Shown: positions 23,826 to 32,533 of the stretch, piece after piece
How positions within the stretch are numbered: the stretch's first letter is position 1
How the letters are laid out: each line of letters starts with the position of its first letter
Source of the DNA: Candidatus Saccharimonadota bacterium
Lineage (GTDB): Bacteria; Patescibacteriota; Saccharimonadia; Saccharimonadales; Saccharimonadaceae
DNA: 64,000 nucleotides
NCBI GenBank assembly: GCA_017531585.1
Contig: JAFXKT010000002.1
Span: forward strand, 320,203-384,202
Reading direction: 5' to 3'
Made by a program: the position numbers and the translations under genes
Notes under the pieces: generated by a model
The model's database searches: none
The model's input: only the letters and a program-made list of their open reading frames with translations
What the model was told of the DNA's origin: nothing

Positions 23826-26261
23826 ATGGAACGCGAAAACCTAACAATTATTGACGGCAAAAGCGTCTTTTATCGCGGCTATTACGCCATGGGCAATCTC
23901 TCGCTCCCAGACGGCACGCCGACAGGCGGCGTTTATGGCTTCGCCGCAATGCTTATTGAAATCATTGAGAAACTCAAGCCAGAATACATCGCAGTCGCTT
24001 GGGATAAAGCCAAAACCAACATTCGCCGTCGCCGCGAAATCTACCCAGAATACAAAGGCAACCGCAAGCCAGCGCCGCCAGATTTTTACGCTCAAATCCC
24101 ATATCTCATGGAGCTTCTCGAAGCTTTCCATATTCCACTCTACGAGTTCGACGATTACGAAGCCGACGACATTATCGGCACACTCGCCCGCAAGGCTCAA
24201 GCTGCCGGGAAACGCGTTGAGATTATTTCTGGTGACCTAGATATGCTCCAGATTGTCGATACAAACATTCATATGTATCAGCTCAAGCGTGGTTTTTCCG
24301 ACGTTGCCAGCTTCGATATCCCTGCCATCGAAGCCAAATATGGTCTCCGCAAGGATCAGTTCCTAGATCTCAAGTCTATCAAAGGAGATAGCTCAGACAA
24401 CATTCCTGGCGTTCCAGGAATTGGCGAGAAGGGCGCAGTTAAACTTTTACAAGAATACGGCACTCTAGAAAACCTTTACGACCACGTCGACGAAATTACT
24501 GGCGCAACAGGCAAGAAACTTGTCGAGGGTAAAGATTCCGCCTTCATGAGTAAAAAACTTGCTAGTATTCAGTTCGATGCGCCACTAGAATTTGATCCAA
24601 AAGCCTGCGAGCTCAAAGATTTTAAGCCAGAAGCTGTCGTTGCCAAACTCAAAAAGCTCCGCTTCAACTCTTTGCTACATAAGTTCGCCAAAATCTTTCC
24701 AGATGTCGACCTTAAAGTAGCCCCAGAACCAGATTTCAAAAAACCAAAACCTGTCGTCAAAAACAGCCCAGATGCCGTTCCGACAGAGATTTTGCCGCCA
24801 CCAGCAAATATCGAGGTCGAGATTCCGAACGAGCTATACCTTAGCCAGCACGTCAAAGAAGATATGCACGCAGACAAAGCTCTAGCCAAAGAAATTCTTA
24901 ACGGTCGCGAATATTGGGACCTTGGCCAGGTAGATTTCCTCTTTAATCCGCTCGAGAAAAAGCAATCCCAGCTTAGCCTTATCGACCTCCCAGATAACAA
25001 AGAAGAATACATCAAGCAACGCAAGCAGCTCGCTGCTATGCCAAAGCTAGAGCAAATCGTTACGAAGTTTGACCTGCCTCTAATTCCAGTCCTATATAAG
25101 ATGGAAGAGGAAGGTCTAAAAATCGACCCAGACCGTTTCGAAGCTCTCCGTATCGAGTTTAGCGTCGAAGAAAACAAGATCAGCAAAGAAATCTACGAGA
25201 TGGTCGGCCACGAGTTTAACATCAACTCGCCACTCCAGCTTTCGCAGGTTCTTTTCGAAGATCTTAGACTCCCAACCAAGGGCATCAAGAAAACTCAGCG
25301 TGCCTATTCTACTGGTCAGAAAGAATTAGACAAGCTTCGCGACCTCCACCCAATCATTGGCAAGATTGAGCGCCTACGTGAAGTCAGCAAGCTCCTCAGC
25401 ACCTATATCACGCCGCTTCCGACTCTCGCAGATAAAAACCTGCGCATTCATAGTACTTTCACTCAGGACGTCACAGCGACCGGCCGTTTGTCTAGCGTCA
25501 ATCCAAATCTTCAAAACATTCCAGTCCGTAGCGAAGACGGCAAGCGCATCCGCTATTGCTTCGTACCAGAAAAGGGCAAAGTTTTCGTCGCGGCAGATTA
25601 TGCCCAGTTCGAGCTTCGCCTTGCCGCAGAGCTCGCAGGCGACGAGAACCTTATCGAGGACTTTAACTCTGGCCTAGACATCCATATCAAGACCGCCAGC
25701 GACGCCTACGGCATCCCGATGGACCAGGTCACAAAAGAACAACGCCGCGCCGCAAAGGTAATCAACTTCGGCATCATCTACGGTATGAGCGCCAAGAGTC
25801 TATCTGACGGCACCGGTATGACTTTCCATCAAGCCAAAGAATTCATTGATCGCTATATGGAAATCCGCGCACCAATCGCAGATTATCTCAAAGCCCAGCT
25901 CGAGCACGGCCGAAAATTTGGCTACGTCGAAACCTACTTTGGTCGCCGCCGCCCAACCCCAGACCTATCCGCGCCTAACTTCCTAATTCGTGCCGCCGCT
26001 GAACGCGCCGCCGCCAATATGCCAATCCAGGGCACAGAGGCAGACCTCGTAAAGCTTGCCATGATAGAAGTCGACAAAGCTCTGCCAGAAGGCGCCAAAC
26101 TCGTACTTCAGATCCACGACTCCCTAATGGTAGAGTGTAATGAGAATCAAGCAAGCGAAGTTGCCAAGATTCTCCAAGAAAAGATGGAAAACATCGCACC
26201 AGATTTCAAAGTAAAGCTTGCCACAGACGTAAAAATCGCAAACAACTGGGGTGAACTATAA
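23826..26261 (+). CDS. polA: DNA polymerase I without 3'-5' exonuclease domain
   Basis: An 811-residue protein, about 100 residues shorter than E. coli Pol I. The 5' nuclease is at about 1-290 (YRGYYAMGNLSLPDG, AVAWDKAKTN, DDYEADDIIGT, helix-hairpin-helix NIPGVPGIGEKGA). The middle lacks the exonuclease DEDD residues. The polymerase has motif A ADYAQFELRLAAEL, motif B RRAAKVINFGIIYGMS and motif C QIHDSLMVE; the usual HDE of motif C is HDS. It fills gaps and removes RNA primers. An inverted repeat sits just upstream. Confidence 0.95.
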   Translation: MERENLTIIDGKSVFYRGYYAMGNLSLPDGTPTGGVYGFAAMLIEIIEKLKPEYIAVAWDKAKTNIRRRREIYPEYKGNRKPAPPDFYAQIPYLMELLEAFHIPLYEFDDYEADDIIGTLARKAQAAGKRVEIISGDLDMLQIVDTNIHMYQLKRGFSDVASFDIPAIEAKYGLRKDQFLDLKSIKGDSSDNIPGVPGIGEKGAVKLLQEYGTLENLYDHVDEITGATGKKLVEGKDSAFMSKKLASIQFDAPLEFDPKACELKDFKPEAVVAKLKKLRFNSLLHKFAKIFPDVDLKVAPEPDFKKPKPVVKNSPDAVPTEILPPPANIEVEIPNELYLSQHVKEDMHADKALAKEILNGREYWDLGQVDFLFNPLEKKQSQLSLIDLPDNKEEYIKQRKQLAAMPKLEQIVTKFDLPLIPVLYKMEEEGLKIDPDRFEALRIEFSVEENKISKEIYEMVGHEFNINSPLQLSQVLFEDLRLPTKGIKKTQRAYSTGQKELDKLRDLHPIIGKIERLREVSKLLSTYITPLPTLADKNLRIHSTFTQDVTATGRLSSVNPNLQNIPVRSEDGKRIRYCFVPEKGKVFVAADYAQFELRLAAELAGDENLIEDFNSGLDIHIKTASDAYGIPMDQVTKEQRRAAKVINFGIIYGMSAKSLSDGTGMTFHQAKEFIDRYMEIRAPIADYLKAQLEHGRKFGYVETYFGRRRPTPDLSAPNFLIRAAAERAAANMPIQGTEADLVKLAMIEVDKALPEGAKLVLQIHDSLMVECNENQASEVAKILQEKMENIAPDFKVKLATDVKIANNWGEL

Positions 26262-26266
26262 AACCA

Positions 26267-26295
26267 AAAGAGACCATAAAATGGTCTCTTTTTTA
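26267..26295 (+). terminator. Terminator of polA
   Basis: AAGAGACCAT-AAA-ATGGTCTCTT followed by TTTT. Confidence 0.9.
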
Positions 26296-26316
26296 ATGCG
26301 CCACCCCTGTTATTTA

Positions 26317-26345
26317 TTGACATAAGCGTCAGAATATGATATAAT
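26317..26345 (+). promoter_or_regulatory. Sigma70 promoter of the first paralogous unknown gene
   Basis: TTGACA and TATAAT are separated by exactly 17 bases; the start codon lies about 40 bases downstream of the expected transcription start. Confidence 0.85.
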
Positions 26346-26391
26346 TATCAAATCCGAATTTCTGTCTACTACCCGAAAGGAGCACATTACT

Positions 26392-27459
26392 ATGAGTAAA
26401 AAGACTTTCAGTCAAAAAATCCGCAAGAACAACGAGCGGGCTAAAAACCGCGAAAAGAGAATCGCAGCCACAAGAGCCGCCCTCATGGCCGAAAACCACG
26501 AAAAACTCGCCGGTTATATCAAGCCTGACGACGATACTGTAATCTTCAAGGGACTCAGCACTAAAATTCTTGACGAGCTAAAAACTACCGTAACATCAAA
26601 CGACTACAGCTTCACAGCTCTTCAGAACTTTTATACAGAGTTCAAGAATGAAAAAGGCAAAACCGTCAAGGTGAGATATATGAAGCCAATGGCTCCTTAC
26701 AGCCCTAGCGATCTTCTCATTCTCATGAAGGATATCTACAAAGCACGAAGCCAATACAGCAACGAAGACGCCGCAGATATACTGGGAATGCTCAAAAAAT
26801 GCGACGAAGATTCATTTCTTGCTACATTTTTTATCGAGTACGACGACGAGATAACTATGGGCTACATCATGACGGATCATGAAGGCACCATTCAGGGCAT
26901 CATTGTCGACACGGCAGACGTCGTCAAATCCGTAGAAGCCGAAACTATTGCAACGAACAAATACAAGAGAAGCCAAAAAGAGCAAGATAGGATCGAATTA
27001 TCCAAAATTCACGCCAAAAACGCACTCTTTGAAGCTATGTGTATTCTTGGCTTATACGCCATCTATTCCGTGCAATATATCATCTGCTGCTACCTCAAAG
27101 GCGAAAAGCTTCCAAAACTCGACATTTCGGAACCGAATTCCGACCCAACTTCAAAAACCTCTCGCTCAAGTCGTACACCTTCTGCTCAGAAAGACCCCGC
27201 AGACAAGGACCCGAACAATTGTGTCGCATACATCTACTACGACGCAAAGGACGGCTCAGTAACTATCGGCGGCAGCAGAAACTATAGCATGAGATGGTGG
27301 ATTGTGTCTGGCCATAAAAGACACTACATTAGCGGCAAAATCGTCGACATTCCGCCTTATATAAAGGGCGACAAAGACGATCCTGATGCCCAGAGAGCAC
27401 TGAAAGTCTTCACAGAGACTCATCAGCGTATTCAGTGCTACAAGCTTGTTAAACGCTGA
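26392..27459 (+). CDS. Unknown protein, paralogue 1 of a tandem pair
   Basis: A 355-residue protein with a basic N-terminus (Lys/Arg-rich, about 1-30), a globular part with DTVIFKGL and ATFFIEYDDEI, a Ser/Thr/Pro-rich linker (about 240-270), and a C-terminal domain VAYIYYDAKDG, MRWWIVSGHKRHYISGK, PYIKGDKDDPDAQ. The same order is found in the gene at 27994. The C-terminal W-x-V-x-GH-x-R pattern recalls short domains of phage proteins; function unknown. Start set by GAAAGGAG. Stop is TGA, showing that TGA is a stop here. Confidence 0.8.
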   Translation: MSKKTFSQKIRKNNERAKNREKRIAATRAALMAENHEKLAGYIKPDDDTVIFKGLSTKILDELKTTVTSNDYSFTALQNFYTEFKNEKGKTVKVRYMKPMAPYSPSDLLILMKDIYKARSQYSNEDAADILGMLKKCDEDSFLATFFIEYDDEITMGYIMTDHEGTIQGIIVDTADVVKSVEAETIATNKYKRSQKEQDRIELSKIHAKNALFEAMCILGLYAIYSVQYIICCYLKGEKLPKLDISEPNSDPTSKTSRSSRTPSAQKDPADKDPNNCVAYIYYDAKDGSVTIGGSRNYSMRWWIVSGHKRHYISGKIVDIPPYIKGDKDDPDAQRALKVFTETHQRIQCYKLVKR

Positions 27460-27460
27460 C

Positions 27461-27493
27461 AAAAATCCCCCGAGCACATTCGGGGGATTTTTT
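27461..27493. terminator. Terminator between convergent genes
   Basis: AAAAATCCCCCGA and TCGGGGGATTTTT form a near-perfect symmetrical stem able to act in both directions. Confidence 0.88.
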
Positions 27494-27854
27494 AGAATAA
27501 CGACACAAGCACAAAAAGCCCAAGAAACACTATTGCCACAATAATTAGCGTAATAATTCCATCAGTCTTTTGCCTTTCCTTAGCAAATTCGCGCGATTTC
27601 ATCTCAGCCTGCGTAGCATAGAAAGTTTTACCAGTCTTTTCGTCTACATGCGGCAATCTTTCGTCTGGACCATAAGCATCCTGAAGCTTCTTATTAAACT
27701 CCTTGTCCGCCTCGGCCTGAGCCGCTCGAAGCTCCGTATCTAGAGTAAAATCCTCGTCAGGATTCAAGCCTTCACCTGTCTTATTAATCGCATAAGGATT
27801 CTCGCTTTTCTCACCCAGAGAATTAGTAGCACCCTTCAAATTGCTCTTGCTCAT
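27492..27854 (-). CDS. C-terminally anchored small membrane protein
   Basis: A 120-residue protein with a polar charged body (ELRAAQAEADKEFNKKLQDA, Tyr-Gly-Pro-Asp turn) and one C-terminal membrane helix (about 98-120) that ends the protein, so the body faces the cytoplasm as in tail-anchored proteins. A TATAAT overlaps the first possible ATG (27866), so the leaderless start is the next Met, at 27854. No family recognised. Confidence 0.65.
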   Translation of the reverse strand: MSKSNLKGATNSLGEKSENPYAINKTGEGLNPDEDFTLDTELRAAQAEADKEFNKKLQDAYGPDERLPHVDEKTGKTFYATQAEMKSREFAKERQKTDGIITLIIVAIVFLGLFVLVSLF

Positions 27855-27903
27855 ACTTGTTATCATTATACCCCAACCACCCCTTATATAACCATAGCCA
27901 CAA

Positions 27904-27932
27904 TTGACTTTTAAGCCGTTTTATGCTATAAT
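27904..27932 (+). promoter_or_regulatory. Sigma70 promoter of the second paralogous gene
   Basis: TTGACT and TATAAT with a 17-base spacer; an open frame running through it is rejected because the gene start is 90 bases downstream at a strong ribosome site. Confidence 0.85.
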
Positions 27933-27993
27933 ATATGAAGTTATTGGCACTTTTACAAATTCCGTCCCCAGACTACCAAAGGAGGTCTCTAAA

Positions 27994-29070
27994 ATGAGCA
28001 AAAATGGGAAAACTAAGTTTAACGCCAAAGTCAAAAAGGCAAAGACCCAGTCCGCAAAGCGGGCAATGCAGGATCAGGCAGATTATGAAGCCGCAAAGCG
28101 CATTATAGTTGACGGCACCGAAGCTATCTATGCAAGCGCCGTTAAACCGACCGAGGACTCCGTGATTTTCAAAGGCATGAATATCGACATCGCCGACGCT
28201 CTCTCGCTGAGAGCAGATAGCATGATCGAGTTTCCGCTGAGAGATCTCTATCTTGAGATTCCCACAAAGAGTGGCAAAAAGCTCAAGATTCACTGGAGAC
28301 CCATCAATAACGATATGCGTCGCAAAGCTATCAAAGCCTACCTGACACACGTAAATCGTGACTCGTTTTTCAGCCAAAATGTCCGCGTAATGAACTTTTC
28401 GCTAGATTGTATTGCAGCGGAAGTTTACTACGAATACGACAACATCTATGGCCTTTCCTTTGCGATCATTAATCCGAAGGAAAGAACCATTAATCCGCCT
28501 TATGAGGAAGTGTTCGGCGTTAAAGGCTACAAACCCAAGAAGTTAACTCCCGGATGCGATTTCATTGGGTTCGTATCACAAAGCGCTGCTGACATCGGTT
28601 ACAAAAACCGTGCACGCTACGAAGAGTTCAGGAATGTTACCAAAAATGTCGGCATTGTCTGTAAAGCCACACAGTATCTCGTAAGTCGCTTCATTGCGGG
28701 CGAAGAGATTCCGAAGCTTCCTGGTCTGGGTCTGGAAAAACCCGAGAGCACACGCCACAATCCAACTGACAGCAAACCCGCTAAGTCTAAGCCCAAAGAG
28801 CCCGAAAAACACGTCGCCTATATCTACTACGACGTCGAGGCCGGCGATATAGTCATTAGCAATAGTAGCCGTCATTACACTGCAAAGTGGTGGATCGTGC
28901 GTGGTCATCAGCGCCATCTTTCGAGCGGCGACGTCGTTCAGGTTACCCCTTACATCAAGGGAGACAGAGAAGACCCCGATGCACAGAAGGCACTCCAGGA
29001 AATCCTCAGCGGCATCGAGCGAATCAAGTATTACCAGCTCATCGCCCGCCGAGCCTTAGAGAGTAAATAA
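27994..29070 (+). CDS. Unknown protein, paralogue 2 of a tandem pair
   Basis: A 358-residue protein paralogous to the gene at 26392. It shares the basic N-terminus, the DSVIFKGM block (about 55), an IAAEVYYEYDNIYG block, a Pro/Lys/Ser-rich linker (about 250-275), and the C-terminal VAYIYYDVEAGD, KWWIVRGHQRHLSSGD, PYIKGDREDPDAQ. C-terminal identity is high while the middle has diverged, which suggests a conserved binding domain with a variable body. The ATG follows CCAAAGGAGGTCTCTAAA. Function unknown. Confidence 0.8.
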   Translation: MSKNGKTKFNAKVKKAKTQSAKRAMQDQADYEAAKRIIVDGTEAIYASAVKPTEDSVIFKGMNIDIADALSLRADSMIEFPLRDLYLEIPTKSGKKLKIHWRPINNDMRRKAIKAYLTHVNRDSFFSQNVRVMNFSLDCIAAEVYYEYDNIYGLSFAIINPKERTINPPYEEVFGVKGYKPKKLTPGCDFIGFVSQSAADIGYKNRARYEEFRNVTKNVGIVCKATQYLVSRFIAGEEIPKLPGLGLEKPESTRHNPTDSKPAKSKPKEPEKHVAYIYYDVEAGDIVISNSSRHYTAKWWIVRGHQRHLSSGDVVQVTPYIKGDREDPDAQKALQEILSGIERIKYYQLIARRALESK

Positions 29071-29075
29071 CACTC

Positions 29076-29103
29076 ACCCCCCGATTTACGTCGGGGGCTT
29101 TTC
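29076..29103 (+). terminator. Terminator after paralogue 2
   Basis: CCCCCCGA-TTTACG-TCGGGGG followed by CTTTTC. Confidence 0.85.
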
Positions 29104-29193
29104 TTGCCTAATGTTCAAAACATGGTATAATATGCCATAAGAAACGGCCATCCGGGCCGTTTTCGCACTTTTATGCCACAGGAGGTTATTAAT
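29104..29193 (+). promoter_or_regulatory. purE promoter and leader hairpin
   Basis: TTGCCT (29104-29109) and TATAAT (29126-29131), spacer 16. The leader then has AACGGCC-ATCC-GGGCCGTT followed by TTCGCACTTTT, a terminator-like hairpin (29143-29162) before the ribosome site. It could attenuate purE; no purine or other riboswitch consensus was recognised. Confidence 0.55.
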
Positions 29194-29691
29194 ATGGAAC
29201 AGAAAAATCAGCCCCTCGTCACCATCGTCATGGGAAGCACATCCGACGAAGAGAAGGTGCTCCCCGCAATCAAGTATCTGCAGGAACTCGAAGTCCCCTT
29301 TGAGGTTCGAGTTGCAAGCGCACACCGTACGCCCCATCTTGTAGAGGAGATTGTGCTTGAAGCCCAGACTACTCGGGTCTTCATTGCCGCTGCCGGCATG
29401 GCTGCTGCACTTCCTGGCTGCATTGCAGCACTCACCCGCAAACCCGTCATTGGACTCCCACTTAGCAGCAAATACTACCTGGAAGATTCTATTCTTGCCA
29501 TGTTACAGATGCCACCCGGAGTTCCCGTCCTGACTGTTGGCGTTGACGCCGCAAAGAACGCCGCTGTCGCCGCTTGCCAAATTCTGGCAATTAGCGATCA
29601 TGAACTTGACGCTAAGCTCACCAAGCAGTCAGCAGCCATGGCCAACAAAGTCGTCGATACAGATGCTGTAATTCGCGAAAAATACTCCTAA
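29194..29691 (+). CDS. purE: N5-carboxyaminoimidazole ribonucleotide mutase (class I PurE)
   Basis: A 165-residue PurE. Signature parts: VTIVMGSTSDEE at the N-terminus, VASAHRTPH with the catalytic His, AAAGMAAALPG and GLPLSS. It moves the carboxyl group of N5-CAIR to C4 to make CAIR in de novo purine synthesis. No other purine gene is in the window, and Saccharibacteria usually lack the pathway, so its role is unclear. The ATG is chosen because CAGGAGGTTATTAAT precedes it; an earlier ATG has no site. Codon choice is unlike that of the neighbouring leaderless genes. Confidence 0.93.
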   Translation: MEQKNQPLVTIVMGSTSDEEKVLPAIKYLQELEVPFEVRVASAHRTPHLVEEIVLEAQTTRVFIAAAGMAAALPGCIAALTRKPVIGLPLSSKYYLEDSILAMLQMPPGVPVLTVGVDAAKNAAVAACQILAISDHELDAKLTKQSAAMANKVVDTDAVIREKYS

Positions 29692-29694
29692 GCC

Positions 29695-29725
29695 AAAGCC
29701 CGCATGTCTATATGCGGGCTTTTTC
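29695..29725. terminator. Terminator between purE and the YfiH-like gene
   Basis: AAAGCCCGCAT and ATGCGGGCTTTTT form a strong stem with T-run; usable in both directions. Confidence 0.88.
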
Positions 29726-29729
29726 ATCA

Positions 29730-30410
29730 TTAAATCATCTTCACGCAAATCGCAAAGCGTTCGAATTTATCTCCAGCCGAATTTGACGGATAATCAGAAT
29801 TAGTCACCGTATCAACACTTGAAGCCTCAATACTATCCTCGGGCACGCCCGCTCGCATTAGTTGTTCGCGCGCCGCCTCAGCAAGCTTCGCATTATCCAG
29901 CTTATAGATCTCAAAATTCTGCGCATGCGGAGAAAGATAAACTTTCAAATCTTCTGGTCGGCAACCCATCTTGTCTTTCAAAAAGTTCACAAACTTATAC
30001 GCACCATCTTCTTCTAAGTTCTGCCTGCCAGAATGAACTAAGGCTAATATTTCTTGTCGAACATCATAAAGCACCACACCCAAACAATCCGCCAGCGGCA
30101 AGAGCAGGGCAATATCTTTGGATTTCGTCGCCAAGCCATCTGCCGTCTTTAACTCAGACTCGGGCTTCAAGATACAAAAATCCGCCAAATTATCCTTATT
30201 GACTTCGAAATACTCAAGATAGGTTCCGCGATCATAAGTCGTCAAAACTCGCGCCGTTTTATCTCCAGTCGTCTCGCATTCCTTAGCAACCTTCTTCTGG
30301 TTAGAAATCACCTTTTTATCTTCATCCTCAGAAAAAGAACGCATATTTCCATCAACGCGCAAAGACTCTACGAACAATACTTTTCCGTCGCAAATTCGAA
30401 GTTTTCTCAT
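29730..30410 (-). CDS. YfiH/LACC1-family purine nucleoside phosphorylase-like protein
   Basis: A 226-residue member of the former polyphenol oxidase/laccase family (DUF152). The zinc-site pattern is present: a Cys in PLADCLGVVLYD (about 119), His in LALVHSGRQNLE (about 136) and a turn near LSPHAQNFEIYK that replaces the usual GPxI. Family members act on purine nucleosides (phosphorolysis of adenosine/inosine, deamination of adenosine). The His in ILTTYDRG-type N-terminal motif is less clear than usual. A role in salvage of host nucleosides is plausible inference. Confidence 0.75.
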   Translation of the reverse strand: MRKLRICDGKVLFVESLRVDGNMRSFSEDEDKKVISNQKKVAKECETTGDKTARVLTTYDRGTYLEYFEVNKDNLADFCILKPESELKTADGLATKSKDIALLLPLADCLGVVLYDVRQEILALVHSGRQNLEEDGAYKFVNFLKDKMGCRPEDLKVYLSPHAQNFEIYKLDNAKLAEAAREQLMRAGVPEDSIEASSVDTVTNSDYPSNSAGDKFERFAICVKMI

Positions 30411-30458
30411 ACTTCAATAGTATCATTTCAACATCAGACACTTTTCGCAATATTGCCA

Positions 30459-30537
30459 TTTACTTGCAAAATCCGCAAGTAATGTCAGGTGAGCCTATAA
30501 CGCTCAGGTGTAATTACTTGCAGAAATCGCAAGCAAT
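30459..30537 (+). repeat. 79-base structured repeat, copy B
   Basis: Starts TTTACTTGCAAAATCCGCAA and ends ATTACTTGCAGAAATCGCAA followed by GCAAT, with apical core CAGGTGAGCCTATAACGC then TCAGGTG. Lies between the divergent YfiH-like and aldolase-fusion genes. Confidence 0.85.
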
Positions 30538-30604
30538 CCCATATAGATTTCTAATCAAGGAATTAAGAGATTTTTAACCACAAGCAATATGCTACAATAA
30601 TACT

Positions 30605-32455
30605 ATGGCAACAGTCTTAATAGCGGGCAATATTACTAAAGACATTTATCTTCGAATGGATAATCGTCGCAACCATTTCGAGAAAGACCAGTATGATACA
30701 AACTGGTTAGATATCGCATTTGACGGAAGTTCACACAAATTCTATTCCCGCGCCTCAATCTATGGCGGCGCAAGCGTTAGCCTTGAAATTCTTGAACGCT
30801 TTGGAATTAACGCCCAAATCGTAAACACGCCAGCCCGCTTTATCGATGGTCAATTCTTAGCCAATGAAGCCCAAACAGATTACCGCTATATTCTTTGCCA
30901 CGACAGAGATATTTCTTATCTAACCCCAAGCGAGATTCGCGAATCTGCCTGGGAAGATCCAGAAGTTGCTCCAGATTGGCTATATATCGACCGTAGTGCC
31001 AACATCACGCCAATCCTTGGCGAAAAGATCAGTAGCTACTTAAGCCTAAACAAAAAGACCAGACTCGCTATCTTTATTAGCAAGCGCAGCAACCAAAATG
31101 CCCGCCATATGCAAAAGTTGCTTCGCCGCGCCAGTATTATTATGACCGACACTGCTCTTAGCTATCCTGCCAAGAACCCAGTCATAATCACGAACACTCA
31201 CGTCATCTTCCAAGGTCGCCAAATTTCGGCTCCACTACATGTCGATAGCAAAGATTTGCTCACCAAGCTAAATATCCATCTAACTGTCGCCGCCACTATT
31301 CTTGGCGCAATTATTCGCGGCAAGACCGTCAACGAGTGCCTATTGCTCGCTCGCGCTAACGTCGAAGAATCTAAACTTGGCAATACCGCAAACCTAGCCA
31401 AGCTCGAAAAAGCCATTCTTGGTGATAAATATCTCGTAGAAAAATTCACTCCGAAAGGACATAAAATGCTAGAAATCGAAGAAAACGCCCAGCTCATGAT
31501 GACCCCAGGAAAGGGTATTCTTGCCGCAGATGAATCTGGTGGCTCCATCCATAAAAAGTTCGAAGCCATGAATATCCCAGACGACGAGCAACATCGTCGC
31601 GACTATCGCAACCTATTCTTTACGACCCCCGGTCTAGAAAACTATATTAGCGGCATCATCCTATTCGACGAAACCGCAAGACAAAAAGCCGACAGCGGAG
31701 AAGATTTCGTAACCTTCCTTCGCAAGAAGAAGATTATTGCCGGTATCAAGGTTGACCAAGGTCTAGAAAACTTCGAAAATTCCGACGAGAAATACACCAA
31801 AGGTCTCGAAGGCCTCCCAGAACGCCTTTCCGAATATTACAAGATGGGCGCACGTTTCGCAAAGTGGCGCGCAGCCTTTGAGCTTACTGATCATAGCCCA
31901 AGCGACATGGCTATTCAGAAGAATGCCGAAATCCTTGCTCAATATGCCAAAGATTGCCAGGATGCCAATATCGTTCCTATCGTCGAACCAGAACTAGTCT
32001 ACGATGGCTACTATACAATCGAACAAAACAGCGAAACAACCGGCAAGATTCTAGACAAACTCTTCGAAGAACTACAAAAGAAGAACGTCAATCTTCGCGG
32101 CTGCATCCTCAAGTGCAACATGGTGCTAGCAGGCAAGAAATACGAAACTCAGTCCACTCCAGCAGAGGTCGGTAAAGCAACTGCAGATACGCTTCGCAAG
32201 CACGTTCCAGAAGAACTTGCCGGTATCGTATTCCTAAGCGGCGGCCAGACTGTTCAGCAGGCCACAGATAACCTACAAGAAGTCACAAACAATGGCCCAT
32301 TCCCATGGCCGGTCACCTTCAGCTACGCTCGCGCCTTGCAAGGCCCAGCCCTAGAAGCTTGGAAGGGCGATAACGCAAACTACGTCGAAGCAAAGAACGC
32401 CTTCCTAGCTCGCCTCGTAGCAAACTGCGACGCATTATCCAAAACGAATAGCTAA
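30605..32455 (+). CDS. PfkB-like domain fused to class I fructose-bisphosphate aldolase
   Basis: A 616-residue fusion. Residues 1-285 look like a PfkB/ribokinase-fold domain (VLIAGNITKDIYLRM, SIYGGASVSLEIL, a C-terminal LGAIIRGKTVNECLLLARA), but the GAGD catalytic motif is not recognisable (region reads LNIHLTVAATILG), so it may be inactive. Residues about 288-616 are a eukaryotic-type class I aldolase: TPGKGILAADESGGS, FAKWRAAFEL and the Schiff-base region GCILKCNMV. It cleaves fructose 1,6-bisphosphate to triose phosphates. An in-frame ATG at 31466 follows GAAAGGA, so the aldolase may also be made alone. A TACAAT box lies six bases before the first ATG. Confidence 0.85.
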   Translation: MATVLIAGNITKDIYLRMDNRRNHFEKDQYDTNWLDIAFDGSSHKFYSRASIYGGASVSLEILERFGINAQIVNTPARFIDGQFLANEAQTDYRYILCHDRDISYLTPSEIRESAWEDPEVAPDWLYIDRSANITPILGEKISSYLSLNKKTRLAIFISKRSNQNARHMQKLLRRASIIMTDTALSYPAKNPVIITNTHVIFQGRQISAPLHVDSKDLLTKLNIHLTVAATILGAIIRGKTVNECLLLARANVEESKLGNTANLAKLEKAILGDKYLVEKFTPKGHKMLEIEENAQLMMTPGKGILAADESGGSIHKKFEAMNIPDDEQHRRDYRNLFFTTPGLENYISGIILFDETARQKADSGEDFVTFLRKKKIIAGIKVDQGLENFENSDEKYTKGLEGLPERLSEYYKMGARFAKWRAAFELTDHSPSDMAIQKNAEILAQYAKDCQDANIVPIVEPELVYDGYYTIEQNSETTGKILDKLFEELQKKNVNLRGCILKCNMVLAGKKYETQSTPAEVGKATADTLRKHVPEELAGIVFLSGGQTVQQATDNLQEVTNNGPFPWPVTFSYARALQGPALEAWKGDNANYVEAKNAFLARLVANCDALSKTNS

Positions 32456-32458
32456 ACA

Positions 32459-32485
32459 AATACTCCCGAAAGGGAGTATTTTTAT
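32459..32485 (+). terminator. Terminator of the aldolase fusion gene
   Basis: AAATACTCCC-GAAA-GGGAGTATTTTT. Confidence 0.9.
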
Positions 32486-32494
32486 ATCCACAAA

Positions 32495-32522
32495 AAACAC
32501 CCCGACCAGCAGGGTGTTTTCA
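32495..32522 (-). terminator. Terminator of the bL25 gene
   Basis: On the reverse strand ACACCCTGCTGGTCGGGGTGT forms the stem-loop, followed by TTTTTTG. Confidence 0.85.
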
Positions 32523-32533
32523 AAGCTATTAAA

